From NCBI GenBank assembly GCA_038731605.1, contig JAVYQP010000003.1:124001-188000 (forward strand): a stretch of 64,000 bases of DNA. Reading direction: 5' to 3'. Position numbers and translations under genes: made by a program. This document shows positions 34,596-43,572 of the stretch, piece by piece. This DNA comes from WYZ-LMO2 sp038731605. GTDB taxonomy: Archaea; Halobacteriota; Archaeoglobi; Archaeoglobales; Archaeoglobaceae. Under the pieces are notes generated by a model. The model ran no database searches. It was not told where the DNA came from and saw only the letters and a list, made by a program, of their open reading frames with translations. Numbering within the stretch: the stretch's first letter is position 1; the number at the start of each line of letters is the position of its first letter.

Positions 34596-35078
34596 CTATA
34601 GCCCGAAGGTTTGCGGAATGCTCTTCGCCATTTCAACGAGTAGTTTGCTAACCGAAAGTATCACGTTTGCAACGTTTCCCGTGATTTGTTTAAGCTCAGC
34701 GGGGTTTGAGAGTAGCCTCTCGTAAACTTTACGCTGAATAAACGCAATTCCTTTTGTCCCCTCTGTGTCGCCAAAGATCGTGGTAGCGTTTCTTCCGAGC
34801 TCATTGACGAAGTTTGCAAATTCCGAGATCGCAGTTTCGTTCGTCGAAATTATGTAGAGAGTCCTGTTCACCACTTCGCTCATCTCTTCACCCACGACGA
34901 GAGAACCATACACGACACCCCAGAGGTTCGAAAAGTTCAAATTGATGCCTTGAGAGACAAGAGTTTGATTAACTCCTGCTTCGACGCACAACTCGATTAA
35001 ATTGACGAGCGTTTCAAGCAGAAGGTTTGCGATAGCCAAAACAAGCTGTGCGACCTCTTCTACAACTACCACACCCAC
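34596..35078 (-). CDS. Repeated-module protein G (unknown family)
   Basis: About 160 residues with the closest match to copy F: SNLWGVVYGS, the sequon TNETA, and the core ELGRNATTIFGDTEGTKGIAFIQRKVYERL. The N-terminal helix (VAQLVLAIANLLLETLVNLIELCVEA) is amphipathic or membrane-associated rather than a clear signal peptide. The start is uncertain: GTG at 35078 or GTG at 35072, both next to a G-rich stretch. It follows the radical SAM gene on the same strand after 33 nt. Function unknown. Confidence 0.7.
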   Translation of the reverse strand: MGVVVVEEVAQLVLAIANLLLETLVNLIELCVEAGVNQTLVSQGINLNFSNLWGVVYGSLVVGEEMSEVVNRTLYIISTNETAISEFANFVNELGRNATTIFGDTEGTKGIAFIQRKVYERLLSNPAELKQITGNVANVILSVSKLLVEMAKSIPQTFGL

Positions 35079-35111
35079 CCGAGTTCTACGAGTTCTTAAG
35101 CTTTTTGCAAT

Positions 35112-35918
35112 TCAGAGAACAAACCTCCAGTCCCTACGAATGTCTGGAAACTCCGCAAAGGCGTTTCTTTTCATCAGGAAAACTTCCTCAATGCTGAAAT
35201 GGTTTAGCACTTTTTTCAAATTGAGCAAAAAGCATCCAGGAATTCGAACCTCTGCAACTTTACTCAGTTCTTCGGCGGTTTTCAAAAATTCGCCTATGCT
35301 TTCCGCCCTTTCTACGTCGAGCCTTTCAAGAAGCTCTGAATTCTCCCTGTAGATCGAGATCGGTTGCAGGAAGAGCTCTTCCGCATGATTCGCAATCTCT
35401 GCGATTTTTCTCAACTCGAAATCATTTACCCCGGGCATGAAAACCGTTCTAACCACAGTGTAGGTTATTTTCGAGCTCATTTTTATGTTCTCGACGACTC
35501 TTTCAAAAAAGTCACGCTTCGTTATTTTCCGATAGTTTTCCCTACTCCCGGCGTCAAGGCTTATCATGACCAAATCGAACTCCTCGCAGACTTTGGGAGT
35601 TAAGAGCACACCATTCGTCTGCAAATCAAGCCTCACATCGCCAAAAATATCTCTCAGAGCTCTTGCGATCCTTATGACTTCTTTTTCACCCGCAAGAAGT
35701 GGTTCGCCGAACTGAGAGATCGTTATGGCTTTCGGATTCATTTCCCCATAGTAACCCGGCTTTATCGGTTTCTTCTTTGCAATTCTCGAATAACAGAATA
35801 CGCAATCGAGGTTGCAGTCCATCGTTATCTCGTAGCTCGGATGGTGCTTCGGATTTTCGACTTCGCTTATACCTTCGCAATACTCGCAGTGCTTTGGGAA
35901 CTTTAAGCTCAGGATCAT
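35112..35918 (-). CDS. Radical SAM protein
   Basis: 268 residues with the radical SAM cluster motif CNLDCVFC (C35, C39, C42), preceded by an extra C11-x2-C14 pair, then the GEP-type motif FGEPLL and LDLQTNGVLL. It lacks a SPASM-like C-terminal cysteine cluster; only single cysteines follow (for example IPGCFLL). A substrate cannot be named. It overlaps cofD by ATGA, as last or middle gene of the glyS-cofD transcript, and precedes module gene G, so a link to either is possible. Confidence 0.82.
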   Translation of the reverse strand: MILSLKFPKHCEYCEGISEVENPKHHPSYEITMDCNLDCVFCYSRIAKKKPIKPGYYGEMNPKAITISQFGEPLLAGEKEVIRIARALRDIFGDVRLDLQTNGVLLTPKVCEEFDLVMISLDAGSRENYRKITKRDFFERVVENIKMSSKITYTVVRTVFMPGVNDFELRKIAEIANHAEELFLQPISIYRENSELLERLDVERAESIGEFLKTAEELSKVAEVRIPGCFLLNLKKVLNHFSIEEVFLMKRNAFAEFPDIRRDWRFVL

Positions 35919-36808
35919 ATTTTGTCAAAGAGCTTCAAAACAAACTCAGAAAGCCTTATCGCATCTTCCTTCGACTTCATTATCGTCTTCGTGGCGAAAA
36001 TTCTTCCTCCCTCGAGATTCGAATCGTGTTCGTCGACTATCAGCGCATCGATGACGTCTTCGTAAAACCTCAAAACACCAATTGGAGACACTTCGTAACC
36101 CTTGGCTTTCATGAACTTCCCCGCTGGTCCGCTCACGGGATTTCTACCGATGATCGGCGAGATTGCAACGACTTTCTTGTCCTTCAGAATTTCACGCATG
36201 TTCTCGACGCTTAGTATTGGCGAGATGCTCGAAACTGGGTTGCTTGGACCGATGACTACCTCTTTCTCTTTCTTTATCTGAGTTTTTACCTCCTCGGGAA
36301 TCTTAGCGTTCTCAATCCCCCTAAAATAAATGTCAACAACCTCTGGAACCCCTTTTTTCCTAACCCAGAAATCCTGGAAGTGCATTTCTCCTTCTGGAGT
36401 CACAATGATCGTCGCAACTTCTTCGTTGCACATTGGATAAACTTCTTGTTTCACTCCATAGGCTTTGGCAACTTCTTTCGTTGCGTGGACTAAGGAAAAA
36501 CCCTTTCTCAAAAACTCGCTTCGCAGAATATGCGTCGCCCTATCGAGGTCGCCGATCGCCATGAACTCGTCGACTCCGAGCTTTTTCAACGCTTCGTGCG
36601 TTCTGAAGCTGTCCCCTCTTATCCCCCACCACTTCTCTTCATCTATAACCCCCGCCAAGGCGTAGATCACGGAGTCTATGTCTGGGCAGATTTTGTTTCC
36701 AGAGATCCAGATATCCTCGGCTGTGTTCACAATCACGCTGAACTCAGCGACTTCTTTAAGCCCAACGAGCAACTTCGGAGTCCCTGTCCCGCCGGAGAGA
36801 ACGATCAT
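35915..36808 (-). CDS. cofD: 2-phospho-L-lactate transferase (F420 biosynthesis)
   Basis: A 297-residue CofD, which joins the 2-phospholactyl group to 7,8-didemethyl-8-hydroxy-5-deazariboflavin to make F420-0. The N-terminal IVLSGGTGTPKLLVGL loop, the WGIRGDSF segment and IGPSNPVSSISPIL are family hallmarks; length is normal. Coenzyme F420 is central to Archaeoglobales energy metabolism, which fits the host. It overlaps glyS and the radical SAM gene by 4 nt each. Confidence 0.95.
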   Translation of the reverse strand: MIVLSGGTGTPKLLVGLKEVAEFSVIVNTAEDIWISGNKICPDIDSVIYALAGVIDEEKWWGIRGDSFRTHEALKKLGVDEFMAIGDLDRATHILRSEFLRKGFSLVHATKEVAKAYGVKQEVYPMCNEEVATIIVTPEGEMHFQDFWVRKKGVPEVVDIYFRGIENAKIPEEVKTQIKKEKEVVIGPSNPVSSISPILSVENMREILKDKKVVAISPIIGRNPVSGPAGKFMKAKGYEVSPIGVLRFYEDVIDALIVDEHDSNLEGGRIFATKTIMKSKEDAIRLSEFVLKLFDKI

Positions 36809-38499
36809 CTGAAGATCTCCCCGAACTCCTCGATTGGTCTCTCAGAGCTCATCAGCTCTCTGAGTGTCGAGATGAGATCTGCAATCTTTACTCTAATCTG
36901 CCTCGTCGTATCTCTGTCACGAATCGTAACCGTTTCGTCTTCGAAGGTCTGATGGTCTACCGTTACACAAAATGGTGTCCCTATTTCGTCGAATCTGCGA
37001 TACCTCCTCCCTATGCTCCCCGAATCATCGTAATCTGTGTAGAAGCCATTTCTTCTCAAAACAGAAACGATTTCCATCGCCTTGCTCGTAAATGGATCAC
37101 GAGAGAGCAAAGGCAAAACAGCGACCTCTATTGGAGCGACACGCCTTTTAAGCCTCAGAACTCTTCTTTCCTCTCCCTCAACGATGTCCTTATCGTAGCA
37201 GTGCTCGAGGACTGTGTAGCTTATCCTATCAAGCCCAAAGGATGGCTCGATGACGTGTGGCACGATTCTTTCCCCAGTTATCTCCTCTTCGACCTCCTTT
37301 ATCTCGAAGAACTCCTTCGTGAGCCTTATCTTCTCGCCATCCACTTCGAGCTCGATCTCATCGCTGTTCACTTCCATCTCCTCAAGGGCTTTTGCTATCT
37401 TCCTCGCCTTCTCTTTAAAAACCGGTCCAAGTGCGCTCATCTTCGGAACCGCTTTTCTCCTCTTTACCCTTATCGGGGTCTCGTAAGGGATGAAGACGCT
37501 CAAGTCTTCTCTGCTGAACTTTGAATGCCTCGACAAGTCGTAGTCTGTTCTGTCAGCGATTCCAACGATTTCTATCCAACCAAAGCTCGTAAGAGCTTCC
37601 GCATCCCAGCAGTCCGTTGCATAATGAGCCCTTTCATCATCCTTGTGCTGTCTAAAGCGAAGCTTTTCATCCTTTACACCTATTGCGAGCAAAAACCTCC
37701 TTGTTTTCCCGATGAAATACGCAAGAATCTCGTTCGCAATTATCCCCTTCTTGACCGCATCTTCCAGCGAGATCCTGTGCTCCTTGTCGAACTTGTCCAC
37801 GAGTCTAACGATGTCTTTCGCAACTTCTCCAAAATTTGGGTGTCTTTTTTCCTTGGGATGCACAAAGAACTCGAGCTCAGCTTGATTGAATTCCCTCAGC
37901 CTTATTACTCCTTGTCTTGGACTTATCTCGTTTCTGAAAGCTCTGCCGATTTGCGCAACGCCGAAGGGGAGCTTATCCCGGAAGTAGTTCGAAAGCCTTT
38001 TGAAGTCTATGAAGATCCCCTGCGCAGTCTCAGGGCGGAGATACGCATTTTTCCCTCTTCCTGCGCCAATCTTTGTTGAAAACATGAGGTTCATCGGAAA
38101 TGGCTCGCCAAACTCGCCACCGCACTCGCAACGGATTTCGTAGGTTTCTAAAACCTCCTTAATCGCATCCATCGACGCTTCTACTTCAAGGTTGAGCTTC
38201 TCCTTTATGTAGTGATCCGCCCTGTAAACTCGCTCACACTCCTTGCACTGAATCGCTGTGTCAACAAAAGATGTCGCATGCCCGGAGGCGATGAAGACTT
38301 CTTCGATTCCAATGAGCGGAGTATCGATCTCTGCAACCCTCTCGTTGATCACGAAGAACTCACGCCAAATGTTCTCGATTTTCCTCCTTAAGTTGTTACC
38401 AAGAGGAGCGTAATCTATGAAACCAGCCATTCCGCCGTATATCTCGAACGATTGCCAAAGAAATCCTCTTCTAATGAGCATTTCCATCAGGTCGCTCAT
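36805..38499 (-). CDS. glyS: Glycyl-tRNA synthetase
   Basis: A 564-residue class II synthetase of the archaeal/eukaryotic alpha2 type. Motif 1 lies around GGMAGFIDYAPLGNNLRRKI, motif 2 is FRNEISPRQGVIRLREFNQAE, and motif 3 is PSFGLDRISYTVLEH; a zinc-binding insertion has CKEC and CECGG. The C-terminal anticodon-binding domain starts near APIEVAVLPL. ATG 38499 is chosen over an in-frame start 63 nt upstream because a TATA-like CTTTTAAG lies exactly 26 nt before it. Confidence 0.95.
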   Translation of the reverse strand: MSDLMEMLIRRGFLWQSFEIYGGMAGFIDYAPLGNNLRRKIENIWREFFVINERVAEIDTPLIGIEEVFIASGHATSFVDTAIQCKECERVYRADHYIKEKLNLEVEASMDAIKEVLETYEIRCECGGEFGEPFPMNLMFSTKIGAGRGKNAYLRPETAQGIFIDFKRLSNYFRDKLPFGVAQIGRAFRNEISPRQGVIRLREFNQAELEFFVHPKEKRHPNFGEVAKDIVRLVDKFDKEHRISLEDAVKKGIIANEILAYFIGKTRRFLLAIGVKDEKLRFRQHKDDERAHYATDCWDAEALTSFGWIEIVGIADRTDYDLSRHSKFSREDLSVFIPYETPIRVKRRKAVPKMSALGPVFKEKARKIAKALEEMEVNSDEIELEVDGEKIRLTKEFFEIKEVEEEITGERIVPHVIEPSFGLDRISYTVLEHCYDKDIVEGEERRVLRLKRRVAPIEVAVLPLLSRDPFTSKAMEIVSVLRRNGFYTDYDDSGSIGRRYRRFDEIGTPFCVTVDHQTFEDETVTIRDRDTTRQIRVKIADLISTLRELMSSERPIEEFGEIFR

Positions 38500-38518
38500 G
38501 CAAAGGCAAAGATGGTTC

Positions 38519-38530
38519 AACTTAAAAGTT
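38519..38530 (-). promoter_or_regulatory. Putative TATA box of the glyS-cofD transcript
   Basis: Minus-strand AACTTTTAAGT is centred about 26 nt before the glyS ATG, in the gap behind queD; a leaderless transcript is expected. Confidence 0.5.
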
Positions 38531-38537
38531 TTAAGGT

Positions 38538-38879
38538 TTAATCCGCACTCACTTCCGCCCACTTGTCGAAGTTTTCCGCAACCCTGACCTTGACGACGTT
38601 CAAGCCTTTGTTGCGAAGCTCGTTGAAAATGAAGATTGCGATGTTCTCCGACGTCGGATTTGCAATGACTTCGTTGAGCAAGGAATGGTCGAGCTTTTCG
38701 AGGATTTCCTTGAGCATTTTTTTGAGATCGAAGAAGTCGATGACCATGCCGTTTCTAAGCTCTCCCTCTACCTCAACGCTAACCTCGAAGTTGTGCCCGT
38801 GAACTTTTCCGCATTTCCTATGCCCGGGAATTGCGTGCGCTGCGCTGAACACTTCCTTTACACCGACTCTGAACCTCAT
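38538..38879 (-). CDS. queD: 6-carboxy-tetrahydropterin synthase (QueD/PTPS family)
   Basis: 113 residues of the 6-pyruvoyltetrahydropterin synthase fold. The zinc histidines are in FSAAHAIPGH and GKVHGHNFEV, with a Cys (KCGKVHGH) at the catalytic place and the downstream LDHSLLNE and PTSENIA motifs. It makes 6-carboxy-5,6,7,8-tetrahydropterin for archaeosine. ATG 38879 shares one base with the queE stop; GTG 38882 is the alternative. Confidence 0.92.
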   Translation of the reverse strand: MRFRVGVKEVFSAAHAIPGHRKCGKVHGHNFEVSVEVEGELRNGMVIDFFDLKKMLKEILEKLDHSLLNEVIANPTSENIAIFIFNELRNKGLNVVKVRVAENFDKWAEVSAD

Positions 38880-39556
38880 CACTTCACCCCCATCAGCTTG
38901 TGGACTTGGGGAATTATTCGAACGTCTGCGAACTCAAGCATTGCCCTCTGCAGTTTAAAAACGTTGCCCGCATCTTCACCGAAAACAGGTTGAAGGACGA
39001 AGCAGTAAACGTAGTCCTTGATCTGCATCGCTGAGTTTAGGACTTCTTCTTGGTTGAACTTTGCTGGCAGAACGATCTTGCAGAACGTTAGCCTTTTTCG
39101 AGTGTTCTTCAGTATCTTGAAGCATCTAAAAGTCTTTTCCAAGATCTCTTCGTAGTTCGCAATCCCAGCCTCTCTGACCTTCAGATCGCCAGCGACGTAA
39201 TCAACAAATCTGAGCTTCTCCGCTTTTTCAGGCAGAGTCATGTTCGTCTCTAAGTAGAAGGGCTTTGTTTTTTTCAACGAGCTTATGAAATCTGCGTGAA
39301 GCAACGGCTCTCCTCCGGTGAAGCTAACGGAGTGAACCTTCGCAGAGTCCACGAGCCTTTGCACGTATTCAAGGCTTACCGGATTTTTCAAGACCGCATC
39401 GCTCACGTAATCTCTGCAGAACTCGGAATCCTTGAGTGTATCGCAGTAGTAGCAGTTCAGATTACACCCGCAGAAGCGGATGAAGAGCTGTAGAACGCCG
39501 ACGAGCACACCTTCGCCCTGAACCGATTCAAAGATCTCGCTTATTCTTGCGTTCAT
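38879..39556 (-). CDS. queE: 7-carboxy-7-deazaguanine synthase (radical SAM)
   Basis: 225 residues. The cluster motif C31-x3-C35-x2-C38 (CNLNCYYC) comes after the QueE signature SVQGEGVLVGVLQLFIRFCGC, and SFTGGEPLLH follows. It converts QueD's product to 7-carboxy-7-deazaguanine, the precursor of archaeosine in archaeal tRNA. Overlaps both neighbours, and the queE-queD order supports function. Confidence 0.95.
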   Translation of the reverse strand: MNARISEIFESVQGEGVLVGVLQLFIRFCGCNLNCYYCDTLKDSEFCRDYVSDAVLKNPVSLEYVQRLVDSAKVHSVSFTGGEPLLHADFISSLKKTKPFYLETNMTLPEKAEKLRFVDYVAGDLKVREAGIANYEEILEKTFRCFKILKNTRKRLTFCKIVLPAKFNQEEVLNSAMQIKDYVYCFVLQPVFGEDAGNVFKLQRAMLEFADVRIIPQVHKLMGVK

Positions 39557-41496
39557 AGCTCTATCATTTCACCCGTCCTTTCGTAAACTCTAAGCCCGCC
39601 AACTTCTTCAAGTTTTCTCGCAAATTCCTCGCTTTTAAGAACTTCGAGAAACATCTTCACGCTCCACTTCTCCAGCCTATCTTTCGGAATAAGGAAGTCG
39701 TATTCCTCGCTCCTCAACGGTATAAAGTCGAGGTTGTATAGGTTTGCAACCGTCTTTATTCCAAGCCCCACGTCCGCTCTTTGCGTCGCAACAGCGATCG
39801 CAACAGCGTCGTGCGTTTTCGCTTCTATCTCGTAACCCCTTATCTTGCGCTTAACTTCGTCGAAATCTTCACCGATCTTCTCCGCAAGCTTTTGCAAGTG
39901 CATGTCCAAAAGAATTCTCGTCCCGGAGCCCTTGTTCCTGTTTATCAGCCTCACGTCATCCCTGAGCAAATCTTCGAAGCCCTTTATCCTCTTCGGATTT
40001 CCCCTCGCAACTATGAAGCCTTGCTCCCTAAGATAACCTTTCACGAGAACCGCATTCTTGACTCCGAGCTTTTTCACAATTCCCTCGTTGTAAACTCCGC
40101 TCTCGTCGAGTAGGTGTGTCCCAGCGATGTCCGCTTCTCCTCTTTTAACCGCCAAAATCCCTCCTGTGGAGCCGACGTTTATGACTTTCGCATTTCCCTT
40201 CAGTTCCCTCAGGATCAAATCCACTCCTATGCAGTGGCTTCCGATGAAGACGAGATCTGGCGGGCTAATTTCGCTGAAGAGCTTGACTTCTACGATTTCG
40301 TTCTCCTCGAGCATCACGACCTCTTCCGGGATTTCTACGATTCCATCGCTGAACGCAAGCGCTGTGATTGCTCCGCTGTAGCTACCAGTCACCGGATAAG
40401 CCGAGAACCCATCTTTTCCCGAGACTACGTGAACGGGCAGAAATTCTCTCCTCCCGATCTCGGAAAAGACCTTCACTGCGAGCCTTGCGTTTATCTTTTT
40501 CGACTCGATTCTCAGACCAGCCAATTCACGAATGATCGGTGCAACGATCAGCTCGAAGATCGTCAAAGCTGAAACAGGATACCCAGGAAGACCGAATATG
40601 GGCTTGCCGTTGTGGATCGCTATTATCGTCGGCTTTCCCGGCTTTACAGCGATTCCGTGCACCAAAACCTCCGCCACTTCTTCAAGAACTCGATACATCC
40701 TGTCGCCAAAGCCAGAAGACGTGCTACCAGATGTTATCACCAAGTCCGCAATGCTCAGCGCCTTTAGAATTGCCCTCTTCATCTCCTCCTCGTCGTCTCG
40801 GACTATTCCGAGTCTAATCGCAGTTCCACCGTTCTCTTCAACCGCAGAACAGATCGCAAACGAGTTCACATCGTAAATTTTCCCTCTCCCAAGCTCCTCG
40901 TGCAAGTCTGCGAGCTCGTTTCCGGTCGAGATAACCGCAACCTTTGGCTTTCCGTAGACTTTGACTTTCCTTATCCCACAGGCGGAGAGGACTCCTATTT
41001 CTCTGTGCGTAAGCCTTGTTCCCTTCCTCAGTATCAGCTCCCCAGCCATTATGTCGCTCCCTGCGAACATCACGTTCTCCCCTGGAGCGACCGCTTTGTA
41101 GACTTCAACGAATCCTCCAACTTCTCTCGTGAACTCCACCATTACAACCGCATTAGCTCCCTTTGGAATTGTCGAGCCCGTGGAGACTTCAAATGCCTCC
41201 CCTTTCCTTAGCTCCGTGTCAACCCAATCCCCAGCCTCGATCTTCCCCAAAACTTTGAGCTTTACAGGCTTGTTTTCTTCCGCTGAAAACGTGTCTTCTG
41301 CCTTAACCGCAAACCCATCCATCGTAGCCCTGTCAAACGGCGGAACGCTTATCGCCGAGTAAACGTCTTCCGCAAGGACTCTCCCCGTTGCAGAAAGAAT
41401 GTCGAGCTCCTCAATCCTCGGAACTGGCTTGTATCGGGAGAAGAGAATCTTTTTCGCCTCTTCAATCGTCAAGATTTGCCTGAAAACCTTCCTCAT
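39553..41496 (-). CDS. MoeA-type molybdopterin molybdenumtransferase fused to a binding-protein-like domain
   Basis: 647 residues. The first ~400 are a complete MoeA: MoeA_N with PPFDRATMDGFAVKAED, the MoCF domain with STGNEL and SGSTSSGFGDRMYRVL, and MoeA_C. From about residue 410 follows a substrate-binding-like domain (COG1910 type) starting DLVFIGSHCIGVDLIL and with NVGSTGGILAVKRGEADIAGTHLLD and NRNKGSGTRILLD. This fusion is known in archaea and some bacteria; the added domain is thought to bind molybdate or tungstate. Next to a single-domain MoeA paralogue, with a 4-nt overlap. Confidence 0.92.
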   Translation of the reverse strand: MRKVFRQILTIEEAKKILFSRYKPVPRIEELDILSATGRVLAEDVYSAISVPPFDRATMDGFAVKAEDTFSAEENKPVKLKVLGKIEAGDWVDTELRKGEAFEVSTGSTIPKGANAVVMVEFTREVGGFVEVYKAVAPGENVMFAGSDIMAGELILRKGTRLTHREIGVLSACGIRKVKVYGKPKVAVISTGNELADLHEELGRGKIYDVNSFAICSAVEENGGTAIRLGIVRDDEEEMKRAILKALSIADLVITSGSTSSGFGDRMYRVLEEVAEVLVHGIAVKPGKPTIIAIHNGKPIFGLPGYPVSALTIFELIVAPIIRELAGLRIESKKINARLAVKVFSEIGRREFLPVHVVSGKDGFSAYPVTGSYSGAITALAFSDGIVEIPEEVVMLEENEIVEVKLFSEISPPDLVFIGSHCIGVDLILRELKGNAKVINVGSTGGILAVKRGEADIAGTHLLDESGVYNEGIVKKLGVKNAVLVKGYLREQGFIVARGNPKRIKGFEDLLRDDVRLINRNKGSGTRILLDMHLQKLAEKIGEDFDEVKRKIRGYEIEAKTHDAVAIAVATQRADVGLGIKTVANLYNLDFIPLRSEEYDFLIPKDRLEKWSVKMFLEVLKSEEFARKLEEVGGLRVYERTGEMIEL

Positions 41497-42737
41497 TCCA
41501 ATACCTCCGTTATGTCCCTGAGCAAGATCACTTCGACCTCCTCGCCCTCTTCATAGCCCTCAACGTCTTCTGGAACCACGAGAAGAGCGTTCGACTTCAC
41601 TATGGAGCTCAAGATGCTCGAACCCGAAACCCTCATCGGATAGACTTTTCCGTCCTCCCAGAGAACCCTCACGTAGCTCCTTATTCCTATCTCCGACGCT
41701 ACCCTTGCTTGGAGAACTCCTTTCTTTCTGCTCCCCTTTCTCTCCAAAACCCTTATCCCCATCATCCTGTAAAGCGCTGGGATCACGAAGGTGTTGAAGG
41801 CGAGAAAGCAAGCAGTCGGGGAGCCGGGAAGCATGAAAACTGGTTTCCCTTCAACTAAACCAAAAGCACTCGGCATCCCTGGTCGCATTGCGACGCCGTG
41901 GAAGACGATTTCTCCATGCTTAGAAACAACCTCTGGAACGAGATCGTAGCTACCAACTGAAGTTCCACCTGTGAAAACGATTGCATCGAAGTTCAACGCT
42001 TCGCAAAGCTTCCCCTCCACATTCTCAGCATCGTCCTTCGCAATGCCCAAGGGAAAAGCTTCAAACCCAAGCTCTGCGAGAGCGTTGCAGATCATCGGAC
42101 TGTTCGAGTTGTAGACCTTTCCAGCTTCTTTCTTCTCCCCCAAAGCTATGAGCTCGTTTCCGGTCGAGATAACCGCAACCTTTGGCTTTCTAAAGACTTC
42201 AACGCTCCTAAGACCCAGAGATGCAAGGATCCCAGCGTCTTGCGGTTGCAGAATCTCTCCCTTTCTAAGCACGACTTCTCCCTTCCTCAAGTCTTCCCCC
42301 TTTCTCACAACGTTCTTATACGGGGCGACGCTCTTGAAAATCTGAACAAAACCGTTCTCCTCCTTCGTGTGCTCGAGCATGACAACTGCGTTCGCTTTCG
42401 CTGGGATTGCTGAGCCTGTGTATACTCTGACCGCTTCGCCACTTTTTACCCTTAGATCTGGAATCTTCCCGATCTCAATTTTCCCGACCAACTTCAAGAT
42501 AACTGGATTGCTCTGCGAAGCTCCAAATGTGTCTTCTGCAATGACCGCATAACCATCCATCGCAGATCTGTCAAATTCTGGAACATCGAAATCCGCAACT
42601 ACGTCTTTTGCGAGAACTCTGCCTTGGCAACCGTAAACGCTGACCTCTTCAACCCCAAGAGTGCGAAGCTTTTCAAACATCTTCTTAACTGCGATCTCCA
42701 CTGGTTCGAGGGCTTTAAAGCCACGATCCCTTACCAT
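41493..42737 (-). CDS. moeA: Molybdopterin molybdenumtransferase MoeA
   Basis: 414 residues with the three MoeA regions: PEFDRSAMDGYAVIAEDTFGA in MoeA_N, VISTGNELIALGE and FTGGTSVGSYDLVPEV in the MoCF domain, and a C-terminal MoeA_C. It inserts Mo or W into adenylated molybdopterin. Archaea commonly carry two copies, and one may serve tungsten and the other molybdenum, but the sequence does not say which. Overlaps the fused paralogue by ATGA. Confidence 0.93.
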   Translation of the reverse strand: MVRDRGFKALEPVEIAVKKMFEKLRTLGVEEVSVYGCQGRVLAKDVVADFDVPEFDRSAMDGYAVIAEDTFGASQSNPVILKLVGKIEIGKIPDLRVKSGEAVRVYTGSAIPAKANAVVMLEHTKEENGFVQIFKSVAPYKNVVRKGEDLRKGEVVLRKGEILQPQDAGILASLGLRSVEVFRKPKVAVISTGNELIALGEKKEAGKVYNSNSPMICNALAELGFEAFPLGIAKDDAENVEGKLCEALNFDAIVFTGGTSVGSYDLVPEVVSKHGEIVFHGVAMRPGMPSAFGLVEGKPVFMLPGSPTACFLAFNTFVIPALYRMMGIRVLERKGSRKKGVLQARVASEIGIRSYVRVLWEDGKVYPMRVSGSSILSSIVKSNALLVVPEDVEGYEEGEEVEVILLRDITEVLE

Positions 42738-42757
42738 CGCAAATCCTCGTCTTTGGC

Positions 42758-42769
42758 TTTAAAAACGTC
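42758..42769 (-). promoter_or_regulatory. Possible TATA box of the moeA-moeA-queE-queD transcript
   Basis: Minus-strand GTTTTTAAAG, partly inside the end of dapB, is centred about 27 nt before the moeA ATG at 42737. Confidence 0.35.
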
Positions 42770-43544
42770 TCTCTGTTAAACCAAGAACGTCGAGCATCGA
42801 ATAAAGCCCGGGCTTTTCAACTTTCGAAATCCACTTCACAGCCAATATCGCTCCTCTTGCAAAGCAATCCCTGCTCGTTGCCCTATGGACAATCTCAACC
42901 CTCTCCCCTTCGCTGAAGAAAATCACCGTGTGCTCCCCAACAACGTCCCCTCCACGGATTCCAAAAACTCCGATTTCTTCGCCTTTTTTCCCATCCCTGC
43001 AGAACTTAAGCTCGAGCTTTCTTCCCTTTTCCGAAAGAACGTTCCTTATGATCTCCGCAACCCTTATCGCTGTTCCGCTTGGCGCATCTTTTTTGTGCTT
43101 GTGGTGAATCTCGAAGATCTCGACGTCGTAATCCTTAAGGAGCGAAGAGGCGAACTCCACGATCTTGAAAAAGGCGTTCACACCGACGCTGAAGTTCGGA
43201 GAGACGACAGATGGAACTCTACTGCAAATCTTTTCCAGCTCCTTCCTTTGCTCCTCGCTAAAACCAGTCGTTCCTATGACGAGCTTCACGCCCTTCTTCG
43301 ATGCGACCCTTGCGTTCTCAAGACATGCGGAAGGATTCGTGAAGTCGACGAGCACATCTGCGTCCAGCTTCTCTATGTCGCTCTCTATCGCAACACCAAT
43401 TTTCCCAATCCCCGCAACTTCTCCCGCATCTCTGCCAACTTCGACGACGTCAAAAGCTTGCACAACTTTCAAACCCTCGCCGATCGCATGCTTAACTATG
43501 AGCTTCCCCATCCTCCCCGCAGAACCAGCGACTGCGATTCGCAT
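42759..43544 (-). CDS. dapB: 4-hydroxy-tetrahydrodipicolinate reductase
   Basis: 261 residues. The N-terminal Rossmann motif is VAGSAGRMGKLIVKHA, the substrate and catalytic motif is EIHHKHKKDAPSGTA, and DFTNPSACLENA is also typical. It reduces 4-hydroxy-tetrahydrodipicolinate in lysine synthesis. ATG 43544 starts directly before the nucleotide-binding strand; an in-frame upstream start at 43634 would overlap cbiZ. No other lysine gene is nearby. Confidence 0.95.
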   Translation of the reverse strand: MRIAVAGSAGRMGKLIVKHAIGEGLKVVQAFDVVEVGRDAGEVAGIGKIGVAIESDIEKLDADVLVDFTNPSACLENARVASKKGVKLVIGTTGFSEEQRKELEKICSRVPSVVSPNFSVGVNAFFKIVEFASSLLKDYDVEIFEIHHKHKKDAPSGTAIRVAEIIRNVLSEKGRKLELKFCRDGKKGEEIGVFGIRGGDVVGEHTVIFFSEGERVEIVHRATSRDCFARGAILAVKWISKVEKPGLYSMLDVLGLTERRF

Positions 43545-43560
43545 GTAAGAATTTTTCACG

Positions 43561-43572
43561 AAGTTTAAAAAG
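43561..43572 (-). promoter_or_regulatory. Putative TATA box of dapB
   Basis: Minus-strand CTTTTTAAACTT is centred about 23 nt before the ATG at 43544. Confidence 0.4.
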
